5,044 nucleotides of DNA from Campylobacterota bacterium (GTDB lineage: Bacteria; Campylobacterota; Campylobacteria; Campylobacterales; Sulfurovaceae): contig QMKT01000142.1 in assembly GCA_003646505.1 (NCBI GenBank), positions 1-5,044 on the forward strand. The letters are read 5' to 3'. The translations under genes and the position numbers were made by a program. Each line of letters starts with the position of its first letter. The first letter of the stretch is position 1. The notes beneath the pieces were generated by a model. The model was not told the DNA's origin. It did no database searches and was given only the letters and a program-made list of their open reading frames with translations. Shown here in pieces: positions 1 through 5,044 of the stretch.

Positions 1-413
1 CAAAACCCGAACCGACTCCTGAACCGACTTCTGAACCAAAAGTTGAAGTTGATGTACCTAAAGAAGTAAAAGAATTACCTGAGGCAAACTATCCTGCATT
101 TACGCATGTGCGTCTTGTAGAAATGGGGCTGTCAGATGAAGAAGCCAAAGAGTTTGTAGGCGAACTTATCCCTCAGATCGAAGTAGAAATTCCTCTTATA
201 GAAGTAGCCATAGAAAGTGGAGACTTTCATAAGATGGAGCGATTGACACACGGGATCAAAGGGTCCGCAACAAACCTTGGAACAGGTGGCGTTTCAGACC
301 TTTTGGTTGACTATAATACCTATTTAAAAACAGGTACAGATATTGACATTTCCAAAGCTTATTTTGAACATTTGGTACATTATACCGCTGAGTTAAAAAC
401 GCAGTACAGCTAA
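1..413 (+). CDS. C-terminal part of a signalling protein ending in an Hpt (histidine phosphotransfer) domain; 5' partial
   Basis: The reading frame (codons from position 3) is open from the left edge to the TAA at 411-413, giving 136 visible residues, so the true start lies outside the window. The first ~27 residues are a Pro/Glu/Thr/Lys/Val-rich linker with repeated PEPT/PEPTS units. The last ~100 residues form a helical Hpt domain with the diagnostic HGIKGSATNLG motif; the phospho-accepting His is the CAC at 249-251. Hpt domains relay phosphate between receiver domains in multistep phosphorelays. A C-terminal Hpt after a flexible linker suggests a hybrid kinase, response regulator or similar protein, but the N-terminal domains are not visible. 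The GTG at 108 is an internal Val codon without a ribosome site, so a free-standing 101-residue protein is unlikely. The gene converges on recN with an 8-base gap between stops. The Hpt call is firm; the parent protein is unknown. Confidence 0.85.
   Translation, partial: KPEPTPEPTSEPKVEVDVPKEVKELPEANYPAFTHVRLVEMGLSDEEAKEFVGELIPQIEVEIPLIEVAIESGDFHKMERLTHGIKGSATNLGTGGVSDLLVDYNTYLKTGTDIDISKAYFEHLVHYTAELKTQYS
9..38 (+). repeat. Short 12-bp in-frame tandem repeat coding PEPT-like linker
   Basis: GAACCGACTCCT at 9-20 is followed by GAACCGACTTCT at 21-32 and a partial GAACCA at 33-38. The unit encodes Glu-Pro-Thr-Pro/Ser. The repeat may extend left of the window. It fits a flexible interdomain linker whose length could vary by slippage in steps of four residues without changing frame. 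Confidence 0.6.
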
Positions 414-442
414 AAAGTTCTCTAAGCCCTTAACTTTTTAGC
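409..442. terminator. Possible bidirectional terminator between convergent Hpt gene and recN
   Basis: GCTAAAAAGTT (409-419) and AACTTTTTAGC (432-442) form a perfect 11-bp inverted repeat with a 12-base loop. Both stop codons lie inside it: TAA at 411-413 in the left arm and the recN TAG (424-422) in the loop. An A-run in one arm and a T-run in the other make the structure symmetrical for transcripts from either side. It is not canonical, because the stem is AT-rich and the T-run is within the arm rather than after it. The right arm is also recN coding sequence (the end, around Lys-Lys-Leu). The repeat is seen; termination activity is inferred. Confidence 0.45.
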
Positions 443-1951
443 AAATTCCATGGCCTCTGCCGTGGGGTTTTCTCCTGCTATGATCCTTGCTATTTCTGAC
501 ACACGTCCCATATCATCCAAAATCTCTACTTTACTCTTTTCTCCCGCCTTTGTAACCACTATATGTTGTTGTGATTTAGCTGAAAGATGAGGCTGATGTG
601 AAATAGCAAAAACCTGATACACAGTAGAGAGTGTTTGTATCATCTGTGCTATGGCAATAGACTCATCACCACTTACATTAGCATCTATTTCATCGAGTAT
701 CAATACACCCTGTTTGCTTTCATCTGCAGGTATTGTGATCGCCATTAAGGCCAAACGTACCCGGTTAAACTCTCCACCACTCAATGTTGCTGTCTTCGAA
801 GAACCAAGCATCACCTCCACAGAGTCAATACCCTGCCCATTTAAATGAATAGAGGAAAATACGAAAGTAAGTGTCGGTAATTTTAAAGTTGTCAAATAGC
901 CTTGTAACTTTTTCTCCAGTACTTTGGCTTCTTTCAAACGCGCCTGTGAAAGCTTAGAAGCAAGAATCTGTAATTCTGAAAACTCTAAGGCTAAAAAAGA
1001 CTCCAGCATGCTCTTATCCTGCTCGATATTCTCATACCCCGCAAGCTCTTTTTCTTTGGAAATTCTATAGGCGATCGCTTCTTCTATACTTCCATAACGA
1101 TTTTTAAGTGAAGTAAGATCACCAAGGCGATCTAAAACCTTCTCCACATCCACTTCTTCAAGTTCATCAGCAAGGTTTTCTGTCTCTTCGAAGTCTGCAC
1201 GTAGCTGATTCATCATATCCGTGAACATTGAAGTATCTTTCTCTAAAAGTCTATAAACCTCTTCTACACTTGATTCCAGTGTAAATATATCCATAGCACC
1301 TGCAAGGGCATCTTTTATTTTGTCTATGCGTGAAAGTTGTTGTTTTACCTTAAGGAGTTCTTCTTCTTCTCCTATTTTAGGATCAATAGAAACAATTTTT
1401 TCTACTTCATATTTAGCGTATTCTATGAGTTCAGTAAGCTTAGCTTCATCTTCTTTTATTTTGCCCAGTTGCGATACTTTTTGTTTATAATTTAAGTAAC
1501 GCTCAGTATATTCTTTCAACAATTTTTTAAATGTTTTATCTTTAACAAGTAGCTGTCCATCAAACATTTCTAAAAGTGTTTCAGATTCAAACCCGCCTCT
1601 ATCTCGTACGGAAAGATATTTGACATAAGGACTGAACATATCAGCAAGTACTTTTTTAGATATATTTTGGCTGTCTATAAAATAGCGAAGCTTCTCTTTT
1701 TTTAGTGTTTTGATCGTCATGTCATTTTCAAGTTCATAGACATCATGTGCTAAAGTATTCGGCTTTTTCAATGTTATTTCACAGAGCGCAGCAGCACCTT
1801 GAGTACTGTACCCAAAACTCGAAAGTATCGCAGACATCAATACGGACTTCCCGGCACCACTGGGACCAGTTAAAACAACCAGTCCACTGGAAAACTCTAA
1901 CTCTACTTCATCAAAAGTAACAAGATCACGTATATACAAACGCTCTATCAA
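422..1951 (-). CDS. recN: DNA repair protein RecN (SMC-like ATPase)
   Basis: RecN is a cytoplasmic SMC-family ATPase that acts at DNA double-strand breaks in RecA-dependent recombination repair. The 509 residues show a split ABC ATPase. The N-terminal half has Walker A GPSGAGKS at 29-36. A long charged helical, coiled-coil-like region runs from about 140 to 345. The C-terminal half has the LSGGE signature (390-394), Walker B GVLILDE (415-421), a D-loop starting DANVSG (423) and the SHQP switch His at 452. It is shorter than E. coli RecN (about 553), and its P-loop reads GPSG rather than GETG, consistent with the divergent epsilonproteobacterial form. The start is TTG at 1951-1949: an in-frame TGA lies two codons upstream and the next Met (39) falls after Walker A. 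The TTG overlaps the nadK stop as TTGA, so the two genes are co-transcribed and probably translationally coupled. I saw no separate promoter. Confidence 0.93.
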   Translation of the reverse strand: MIERLYIRDLVTFDEVELEFSSGLVVLTGPSGAGKSVLMSAILSSFGYSTQGAAALCEITLKKPNTLAHDVYELENDMTIKTLKKEKLRYFIDSQNISKKVLADMFSPYVKYLSVRDRGGFESETLLEMFDGQLLVKDKTFKKLLKEYTERYLNYKQKVSQLGKIKEDEAKLTELIEYAKYEVEKIVSIDPKIGEEEELLKVKQQLSRIDKIKDALAGAMDIFTLESSVEEVYRLLEKDTSMFTDMMNQLRADFEETENLADELEEVDVEKVLDRLGDLTSLKNRYGSIEEAIAYRISKEKELAGYENIEQDKSMLESFLALEFSELQILASKLSQARLKEAKVLEKKLQGYLTTLKLPTLTFVFSSIHLNGQGIDSVEVMLGSSKTATLSGGEFNRVRLALMAITIPADESKQGVLILDEIDANVSGDESIAIAQMIQTLSTVYQVFAISHQPHLSAKSQQHIVVTKAGEKSKVEILDDMGRVSEIARIIAGENPTAEAMEFAKKLRA

Positions 1952-2820
1952 TGTTCATCACCCCAAGAGAGTTTTTCACGTAATACAGAAAAATAATTAC
2001 GCTTTTTTCTATGTAATAATTTTGCACCACGTTTTGCACCCATGACCATCAATGTATCATCAGGAGTCATTTCATAATCAACCTGCCCGTCAATCACTGC
2101 AATAATACGTTCTTCAGGGGAAGAGAGTTCAATGCTAAAGTCAGCAGGTACAACCAGTGGACGTTGTGTTAGAGAGTGAGCCATTATAGGTGTCATGATC
2201 AATGCCTGTGTAAGTGGGTATATCACCGGACCACCTGAGGCAAGATTATATGCAGTTGAGCCTGTAGGTGTAGCAATGATAAGTCCATCACCTTTATATG
2301 TATTAAAACGTTCTCCATCAATAGACGCATAAATAGTTGCCATTTTTGAAACTACAGGACGCGTAATAACCACATCATTAAACGCAAAAAATGGTTCTTT
2401 TTTACCATCTTTACGTTGTATATACCCTTCTATCATCATACGTTCATCTATCCGATACACATTTGAAATCAACTGCTCTAAAAACTGTTCTACATCATCT
2501 ATCGTGATATCCGCTAAAAAACCAAGATTACCTGCATTGATACCTACAACAGGCTTATCGTAACCATGAGAACGACGCACAAGAGAAAGCAAAGTGCCAT
2601 CACCACCCAAAGAGACTAAAAAATCTGAGTCTTCACACATTTTTTCAAAAGGAATACCTTCCAGACCTATCAGCACTGCTGAGCAATCTGCTAAAAGTAC
2701 AGAAATCCCTTTAGACTCAAACTGTGCCTTAATACGTTCATACAGTGTTTTTATCTCAGGGTCATTGGGTTTCAATACAAACCCTGCTATTTTGATCTGC
2801 GCTAATTTTTCATTACTCAT
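1948..2820 (-). CDS. nadK: NAD kinase
   Basis: NAD kinase phosphorylates the 2'-hydroxyl of the NAD adenosine ribose, using ATP or polyphosphate, and is the source of cellular NADP. The 290-residue length is normal for the family. Visible motifs in order are GGDGT at 72-76 (catalytic Asp74), GINAGNLGFL at 93-102, the NE/D motif as N148-D149, the glycine-rich TPTGSTAY at 184-191 followed by SGGP (195-198), and DGQ at 244-246. There is no signal peptide or membrane segment, so it is cytoplasmic. The ATG at 2820-2818 is the first possible start, because an in-frame TAA lies three codons upstream. Its ribosome site is weak (GTGAG, 9 bases away). It is the first gene of a nadK-recN unit and is divergent from aspS. 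A TATAAT box at 2862-2857 probably drives it. Confidence 0.95.
   Translation of the reverse strand: MSNEKLAQIKIAGFVLKPNDPEIKTLYERIKAQFESKGISVLLADCSAVLIGLEGIPFEKMCEDSDFLVSLGGDGTLLSLVRRSHGYDKPVVGINAGNLGFLADITIDDVEQFLEQLISNVYRIDERMMIEGYIQRKDGKKEPFFAFNDVVITRPVVSKMATIYASIDGERFNTYKGDGLIIATPTGSTAYNLASGGPVIYPLTQALIMTPIMAHSLTQRPLVVPADFSIELSSPEERIIAVIDGQVDYEMTPDDTLMVMGAKRGAKLLHRKKRNYFSVLREKLSWGDEH
1957..1964 (-). promoter_or_regulatory. Shine-Dalgarno of recN inside the nadK 3' end
   Basis: On the minus strand GGGGTGAT matches the ideal GAGGTGAT at 7 of 8 positions. Its G-run ends 9 bases before the TTG at 1951. It lies within the last nadK codons (Trp-Gly-Asp) and supports the rare TTG start of recN. 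Confidence 0.7.
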
Positions 2821-2856
2821 TTTTGCTTACTCACTTTTTCCTATGTTTTGTTAAGA

Positions 2857-2862
2857 ATTATA
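2857..2862 (-). promoter_or_regulatory. Putative -10 box of the nadK-recN operon
   Basis: A perfect TATAAT is read on the minus strand within an AT-rich stretch, 36 bases before the nadK ATG, implying a 5' leader of about 30 bases. No TTGACA-like -35 is seen at the expected spacing, as is common for the vegetative sigma factor of Campylobacterota. I see no LexA-type operator, so nothing suggests SOS control of recN. Confidence 0.5.
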
Positions 2863-2995
2863 ATTGTTAGAGTATCATAAATCTACTTCGGTATTTAAAA
2901 ATGTTTGCCTTAAATGTAAGGATGAAATGCCCTTGGGATACAAATTGTAATATTAACTCTCAGAAATTTCAGTTTCCATTTATATATTACTACTC

Positions 2996-3097
2996 TTATT
3001 TTAGTACTTTTACCTCGTCACCAGCAGAAATTTTTCCATTAAGACACCCCCTGCCAAGAACAAGTTCAGCCTCTTCAGTAATATCATAAGGGCACAT
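2996..3097 (-). CDS. Putative 33-residue small ORF; possibly the C-terminal remnant of a DUF192-like gene
   Basis: On the minus strand an ATG (3097-3095) preceded by AAGGG at 3109-3105, 7 bases away, opens 33 codons ending in TAA (2998-2996). The product begins MCPYDIT, has a hydrophobic/glycine stretch (ELVLGRG) and ends GDEVKVLK. It does not look like random translation. The pattern Cys-Pro-x-x, then a VL strand, a Gly, an Ile and a final GDxV resembles the last strands of DUF192 domains, which are normally about 110 residues, but the match is from memory and its spacing is shorter. In-frame stops (TAG directly before the ATG and several further up) exclude a longer protein here. It could be a true small protein, a leader peptide upstream of nadK, or a decayed gene end. 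It has its own -10-like box at 3141-3136. Function unknown. Confidence 0.35.
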   Translation of the reverse strand: MCPYDITEEAELVLGRGCLNGKISAGDEVKVLK

Positions 3098-3110
3098 CTA
3101 ATAACCCTTA
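3087..3110 (-). promoter_or_regulatory. Hairpin that would sequester the small-ORF ribosome site
   Basis: TAAGGG (3087-3092) and CCCTTA (3105-3110) are perfect 6-bp arms around a 12-base loop. In the minus-strand transcript the Shine-Dalgarno AAGGG would pair with codons 3-4 of the small ORF, leaving the AUG in the loop. The stem is short, so stability is doubtful. Confidence 0.3.
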
Positions 3111-3115
3111 AACTA

Positions 3116-3129
3116 TTTTTAGTTATAAT
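3116..3129 (+). promoter_or_regulatory. aspS promoter (T-tract plus TATAAT)
   Basis: TTTTTAG at 3116-3122 followed by TATAAT at 3124-3129 fits the epsilonproteobacterial vegetative promoter pattern, in which a T-rich block replaces a conserved -35. Transcription would begin near 3136, giving a leader of only about 22 bases before the ATG at 3158, too short for a T-box or riboswitch. Confidence 0.65.
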
Positions 3130-3135
3130 CGCGTC

Positions 3136-3141
3136 ATTATA
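3136..3141 (-). promoter_or_regulatory. Putative minus-strand -10 box facing the aspS promoter
   Basis: A perfect TATAAT on the minus strand (context TATATAATG) lies 38 bases before the small-ORF ATG. No good -35 is visible, and its upstream part would lie inside the aspS coding start. It overlaps the expected aspS transcription start, so the two promoters could not easily fire at once. It may also be only one arm of a palindrome. Confidence 0.35.
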
Positions 3142-3148
3142 TACAGAT

Positions 3149-3152
3149 AGGA
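3149..3152 (+). promoter_or_regulatory. aspS ribosome binding site
   Basis: AGGA lies 5 bases upstream of the ATG at 3158 and fixes that start, which also matches the conserved N-terminal MR-H-Y-C of bacterial AspRS. Confidence 0.7.
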
Positions 3153-3157
3153 TTGTT

Positions 3158-4912
3158 ATGAGAACACATTATTGTGCAGAAGTAAATGAAGAACATATTG
3201 GGCAAGAAATTACCGTTGCAGGTTGGGTAGCTAGCCGTAGAGACCACGGTGGACTAATTTTTATAGACCTTAGAGACAAGGATCAAGTGATACAGCTAGT
3301 ATGTGACCCTGCAGATAATGTAGATGCACATAAAATAGCTGAAGATGTAAGAGATCAGTTTGTACTGGTGGCTACAGGAAAAATGAGAGCTCGTGGAGAA
3401 GGTCTTGAAAACCCTAAACTCAAAACAGGTAAAGTAGAAATGGTTGTAGACAAACTTGTCATAGAGAACCGTTCAAAACCTATGCCTTTTGAACTTAACG
3501 ATGAAAAAGTAAATGAAGAGATCAAACTTAAATACCGTTATTTAGAATTACGTACACAGAAATCATACGATATTTTCAAGCTTCGTTCTAAAGCGACTAT
3601 TGCTGCACGTAATGTACTTGACTCACTTGATTTCCTTGAAGTTGAAACACCTATCATTACAAAATCAACCCCTGAGGGTGCTAGAGATTACCTTGTACCT
3701 TCACGTGTTCATGGTGGTGAATTTTATGCACTTCCACAATCTCCACAGCTTTTCAAACAGCTTTTGATGGTAGGTGGTTTTGACCGTTATTTCCAAATAG
3801 CAAAATGTTTCAGAGATGAAGACTTAAGAGCAGACAGACAACCTGAATTTACGCAAATAGATGTTGAAATGTCTTTCTGTGATCAGGAAGATGTTATTAC
3901 TGTAGCGGAAAAACTCATCAACGATATATTTACCAAGTGTGGTTTTGACATCCCTGCTACCTTTAAACGTATGACACACGCTGACGCGATGGAAAACTAC
4001 GGTTCAGACAAGCCAGATATGCGTTATGATCTAAAAATGGTAGATGTCATAGACATTTTTGAGAGATGTGATAATGAGATCTTTTCAAGCATTGCAAAAA
4101 CACCTAAGAAAAACCGTATTAAAGCACTGAAAGTACCAAAAGGTGACGAGATATTCTCAAAACGTCAAATGAAAGGTTTTGAAGAGTATGTACGTAAGTT
4201 TGGTGCTTCTGGTCTTGGTTATTTCCAAATGAAAGAAGATGGTCTTAAAGGACCTCTTGCCAAATTCTTCACAGAAGATGACATTCAGGCGATCATTGAA
4301 AGATGTGAACTTGAAGTGGGTGATGCCGTTTTCTTCGGTGCAGGTGAAAAGAAACTTGTATTGGATTACATGGGTCGTTTCCGTATCTATCTTGCTGAGA
4401 TCATGGAGATCATCCCTAAAGATGTCTTTGAATTCTTATGGGTAATGGACTTCCCTATGTTTGAAGTAGAAGATGGACGTGTCAAAGCACTTCACCATCC
4501 ATTTACCCAACCAAAGTCACTTGATTATGAAGATATCGAAGAGATAGAGTCTATCGCTTATGACATCGTACTTAATGGTACAGAACTTGGTGGTGGGTCT
4601 ATCCGTATACATAAAGAAGAGATGCAAGCAGAGATCTTTAAACTTCTTGGTATCGGTGAAGAAGAAGCACAGGACAAATTTGGTTTCTTACTAGATGCCC
4701 TTAAGTTTGGTGCACCGCCACATGGTGGTTTTGCTCTGGGTCTTGACAGACTTATTATGCTTATGACAGGAGCTTCATCTATTAGAGAAGTTATCGCCTT
4801 CCCTAAAACGCAAAAAGCACAATGTCTTCTTACTCAGGCTCCTAGCCCGGTTGATCAAGAACAACTAAAAGACTTAAGTCTTAGAATTAGACAACAAGCT
4901 CCAACAACGTAA
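3158..4912 (+). CDS. aspS: Aspartyl-tRNA synthetase, bacterial type, probably non-discriminating (Asp/Asn)
   Basis: This class IIb synthetase charges tRNA(Asp), and probably tRNA(Asn), with aspartate in the cytoplasm. The 584 residues match the bacterial length (E. coli about 590). An N-terminal OB-fold anticodon domain covers about 1-108 ([11 protein letters not shown] at 22-32). The catalytic core has motif 1 near FLEVETP (159-165), the flipping loop [11 protein letters not shown] (171-181), QSPQ (194-197), motif 2 [16 protein letters not shown] (218-233), [10 protein letters not shown] (476-485) and motif 3 GGFALGLDR (523-531). The insertion at about 285-415 is the bacterial GAD domain. 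H30 and G82 correspond to H31 and G83 of Pseudomonas aeruginosa AspRS, residues linked to relaxed tRNA specificity; discriminating enzymes such as E. coli's have Leu at the first site. The gene has its own promoter and a strong terminator, so it appears to be transcribed alone. Confidence 0.97.
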   Translation: MRTHYCAEVNEEHIGQEITVAGWVASRRDHGGLIFIDLRDKDQVIQLVCDPADNVDAHKIAEDVRDQFVLVATGKMRARGEGLENPKLKTGKVEMVVDKLVIENRSKPMPFELNDEKVNEEIKLKYRYLELRTQKSYDIFKLRSKATIAARNVLDSLDFLEVETPIITKSTPEGARDYLVPSRVHGGEFYALPQSPQLFKQLLMVGGFDRYFQIAKCFRDEDLRADRQPEFTQIDVEMSFCDQEDVITVAEKLINDIFTKCGFDIPATFKRMTHADAMENYGSDKPDMRYDLKMVDVIDIFERCDNEIFSSIAKTPKKNRIKALKVPKGDEIFSKRQMKGFEEYVRKFGASGLGYFQMKEDGLKGPLAKFFTEDDIQAIIERCELEVGDAVFFGAGEKKLVLDYMGRFRIYLAEIMEIIPKDVFEFLWVMDFPMFEVEDGRVKALHHPFTQPKSLDYEDIEEIESIAYDIVLNGTELGGGSIRIHKEEMQAEIFKLLGIGEEEAQDKFGFLLDALKFGAPPHGGFALGLDRLIMLMTGASSIREVIAFPKTQKAQCLLTQAPSPVDQEQLKDLSLRIRQQAPTT

Positions 4913-4934
4913 TTGCCTCTCGTTCCCACGGTCT

Positions 4935-4962
4935 GAGACTGTGCAAAAACACAGTCTCTTTT
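4935..4962 (+). terminator. Intrinsic terminator of aspS
   Basis: GAGACTGTG (4935-4943) and CACAGTCTC (4950-4958) form a perfect 9-bp stem around a CAAAAA loop, followed directly by TTTT (4959-4962). It lies 23 bases after the aspS stop and should end its transcript. Confidence 0.9.
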
Positions 4963-5017
4963 GCCTTTTATTACATAAAACACCCTCTCCATATTCACCC
5001 AATTTCAACTCCAAAAA

Positions 5018-5026
5018 TGCTATAAT
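5018..5026 (+). promoter_or_regulatory. Extended -10 promoter for a gene beyond the right edge
   Basis: TGCTATAAT is a perfect TGn extended -10 element. It lies 55 bases after the aspS terminator, so the next gene is a separate transcription unit with a start near 5033. No -35 or ribosome site is visible. In Campylobacter the neighbour on this side of aspS is adk, as I recall, but this cannot be checked here. Confidence 0.6.
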
Positions 5027-5044
5027 ACAACCATCTAAAGCCCA

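Larger units (their letters stand above)
2821..3157. other. Intergenic region between divergent nadK and aspS
   Basis: This 337-base AT-rich gap contains, from left to right, the nadK leader and -10 box, about 130 bases (2863-2995) in which I recognise nothing beyond weak AT-rich palindromes, a possible 33-codon minus-strand ORF (3097-2996) with its ribosome site, and the aspS promoter facing a minus-strand -10 box. The plus-strand frame 2901-3089 is judged non-coding. Confidence 0.7.

Noticed and set aside
108..413. GTG at 108 as the start of a stand-alone Hpt protein
   Set aside because: The frame is open upstream to the window edge with a sensible linker, and no Shine-Dalgarno precedes the GTG.
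651..848. Plus-strand 65-codon frame inside recN
   Set aside because: It is antisense to the conserved LSGGE and Walker B region of recN and is explained as a shadow.
1948..1956. ATG overlapping the nadK end (GATGAACATTG) as an alternative recN start
   Set aside because: This ATG is not in the recN frame; only the TTG is.
2594..2854. Plus-strand 86-codon frame opposite the nadK start
   Set aside because: It is antisense to the nadK GGDGT region, has no ribosome site, and its product matches nothing recognisable.
2908..2921. Hairpin CCTTA-AATG-TAAGG as a terminator in the gap
   Set aside because: It has only five base pairs and no T-run directly after it on either strand.
2941..2970. AT-rich palindromes TAATATTA and GAAATTTC as operators
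   Set aside because: Eight-base AT palindromes are expected by chance in such AT-rich DNA, and they are not placed at a promoter.
2901..3089. Plus-strand 62-codon frame in the nadK-aspS gap
   Set aside because: It has no ribosome site, a low-complexity Tyr/Ser/Phe-rich product, and lies largely antisense to the better-supported minus-strand small ORF.
4239..4445. Plus-strand 68-codon frame inside aspS
   Set aside because: It is an out-of-frame shadow within the conserved AspRS coding sequence.
1..5044. Novel defence system, mobile element or CRISPR array
   Set aside because: No transposase, integrase, spaced direct repeats, tRNA or defence-type domain is visible; the complete genes are conserved housekeeping genes in a familiar order.

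Overview
The window looks like chromosomal DNA of a Campylobacterota (epsilonproteobacterial) bacterium, perhaps a Sulfurovum/Sulfurimonas-type organism. This rests on the AT-rich composition, the short divergent RecN, an aspartyl-tRNA synthetase of the non-discriminating kind, promoters with a T-tract and TATAAT box but no clear -35, and the aspS / nadK-recN neighbourhood. As I recall, those three genes are also adjacent in Campylobacter jejuni (Cj0640c-Cj0642). The genus call is inference.

Layout. Positions 1-413 (+) hold the 3' end of a signalling gene: a Pro/Glu/Thr-rich linker followed by a C-terminal histidine phosphotransfer (Hpt) domain. It converges on recN, and only 8 bases separate the two stop codons. 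An 11-bp perfect inverted repeat spans both gene ends. On the minus strand, nadK (2820-1948) is followed directly by recN (1951-422) in one transcription unit. The recN TTG start overlaps the nadK TGA stop, with a strong Shine-Dalgarno inside the nadK tail. The intergenic region 2821-3157 holds a nadK promoter, a possible 33-codon minus-strand reading frame (3097-2996), and two face-to-face -10 boxes forming a near-palindrome just upstream of aspS. aspS (3158-4912, +) is complete and is closed by a clear intrinsic terminator (4935-4962). The last 80 bases contain no gene but end in an extended -10 promoter (5018-5026) for a gene beyond the window.

Function. The complete genes are housekeeping: NADP supply (NadK), double-strand-break repair (RecN) and tRNA charging (AspRS). 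Residues H30 and G82 of AspRS suggest that it also makes Asp-tRNA(Asn) for conversion by GatCAB. I see no mobile element, CRISPR array, RNA gene or evident novel multi-gene system. The most noteworthy parts are the aspS upstream region, with its small ORF and overlapping divergent promoters, and the TTGA coupling of nadK to recN.
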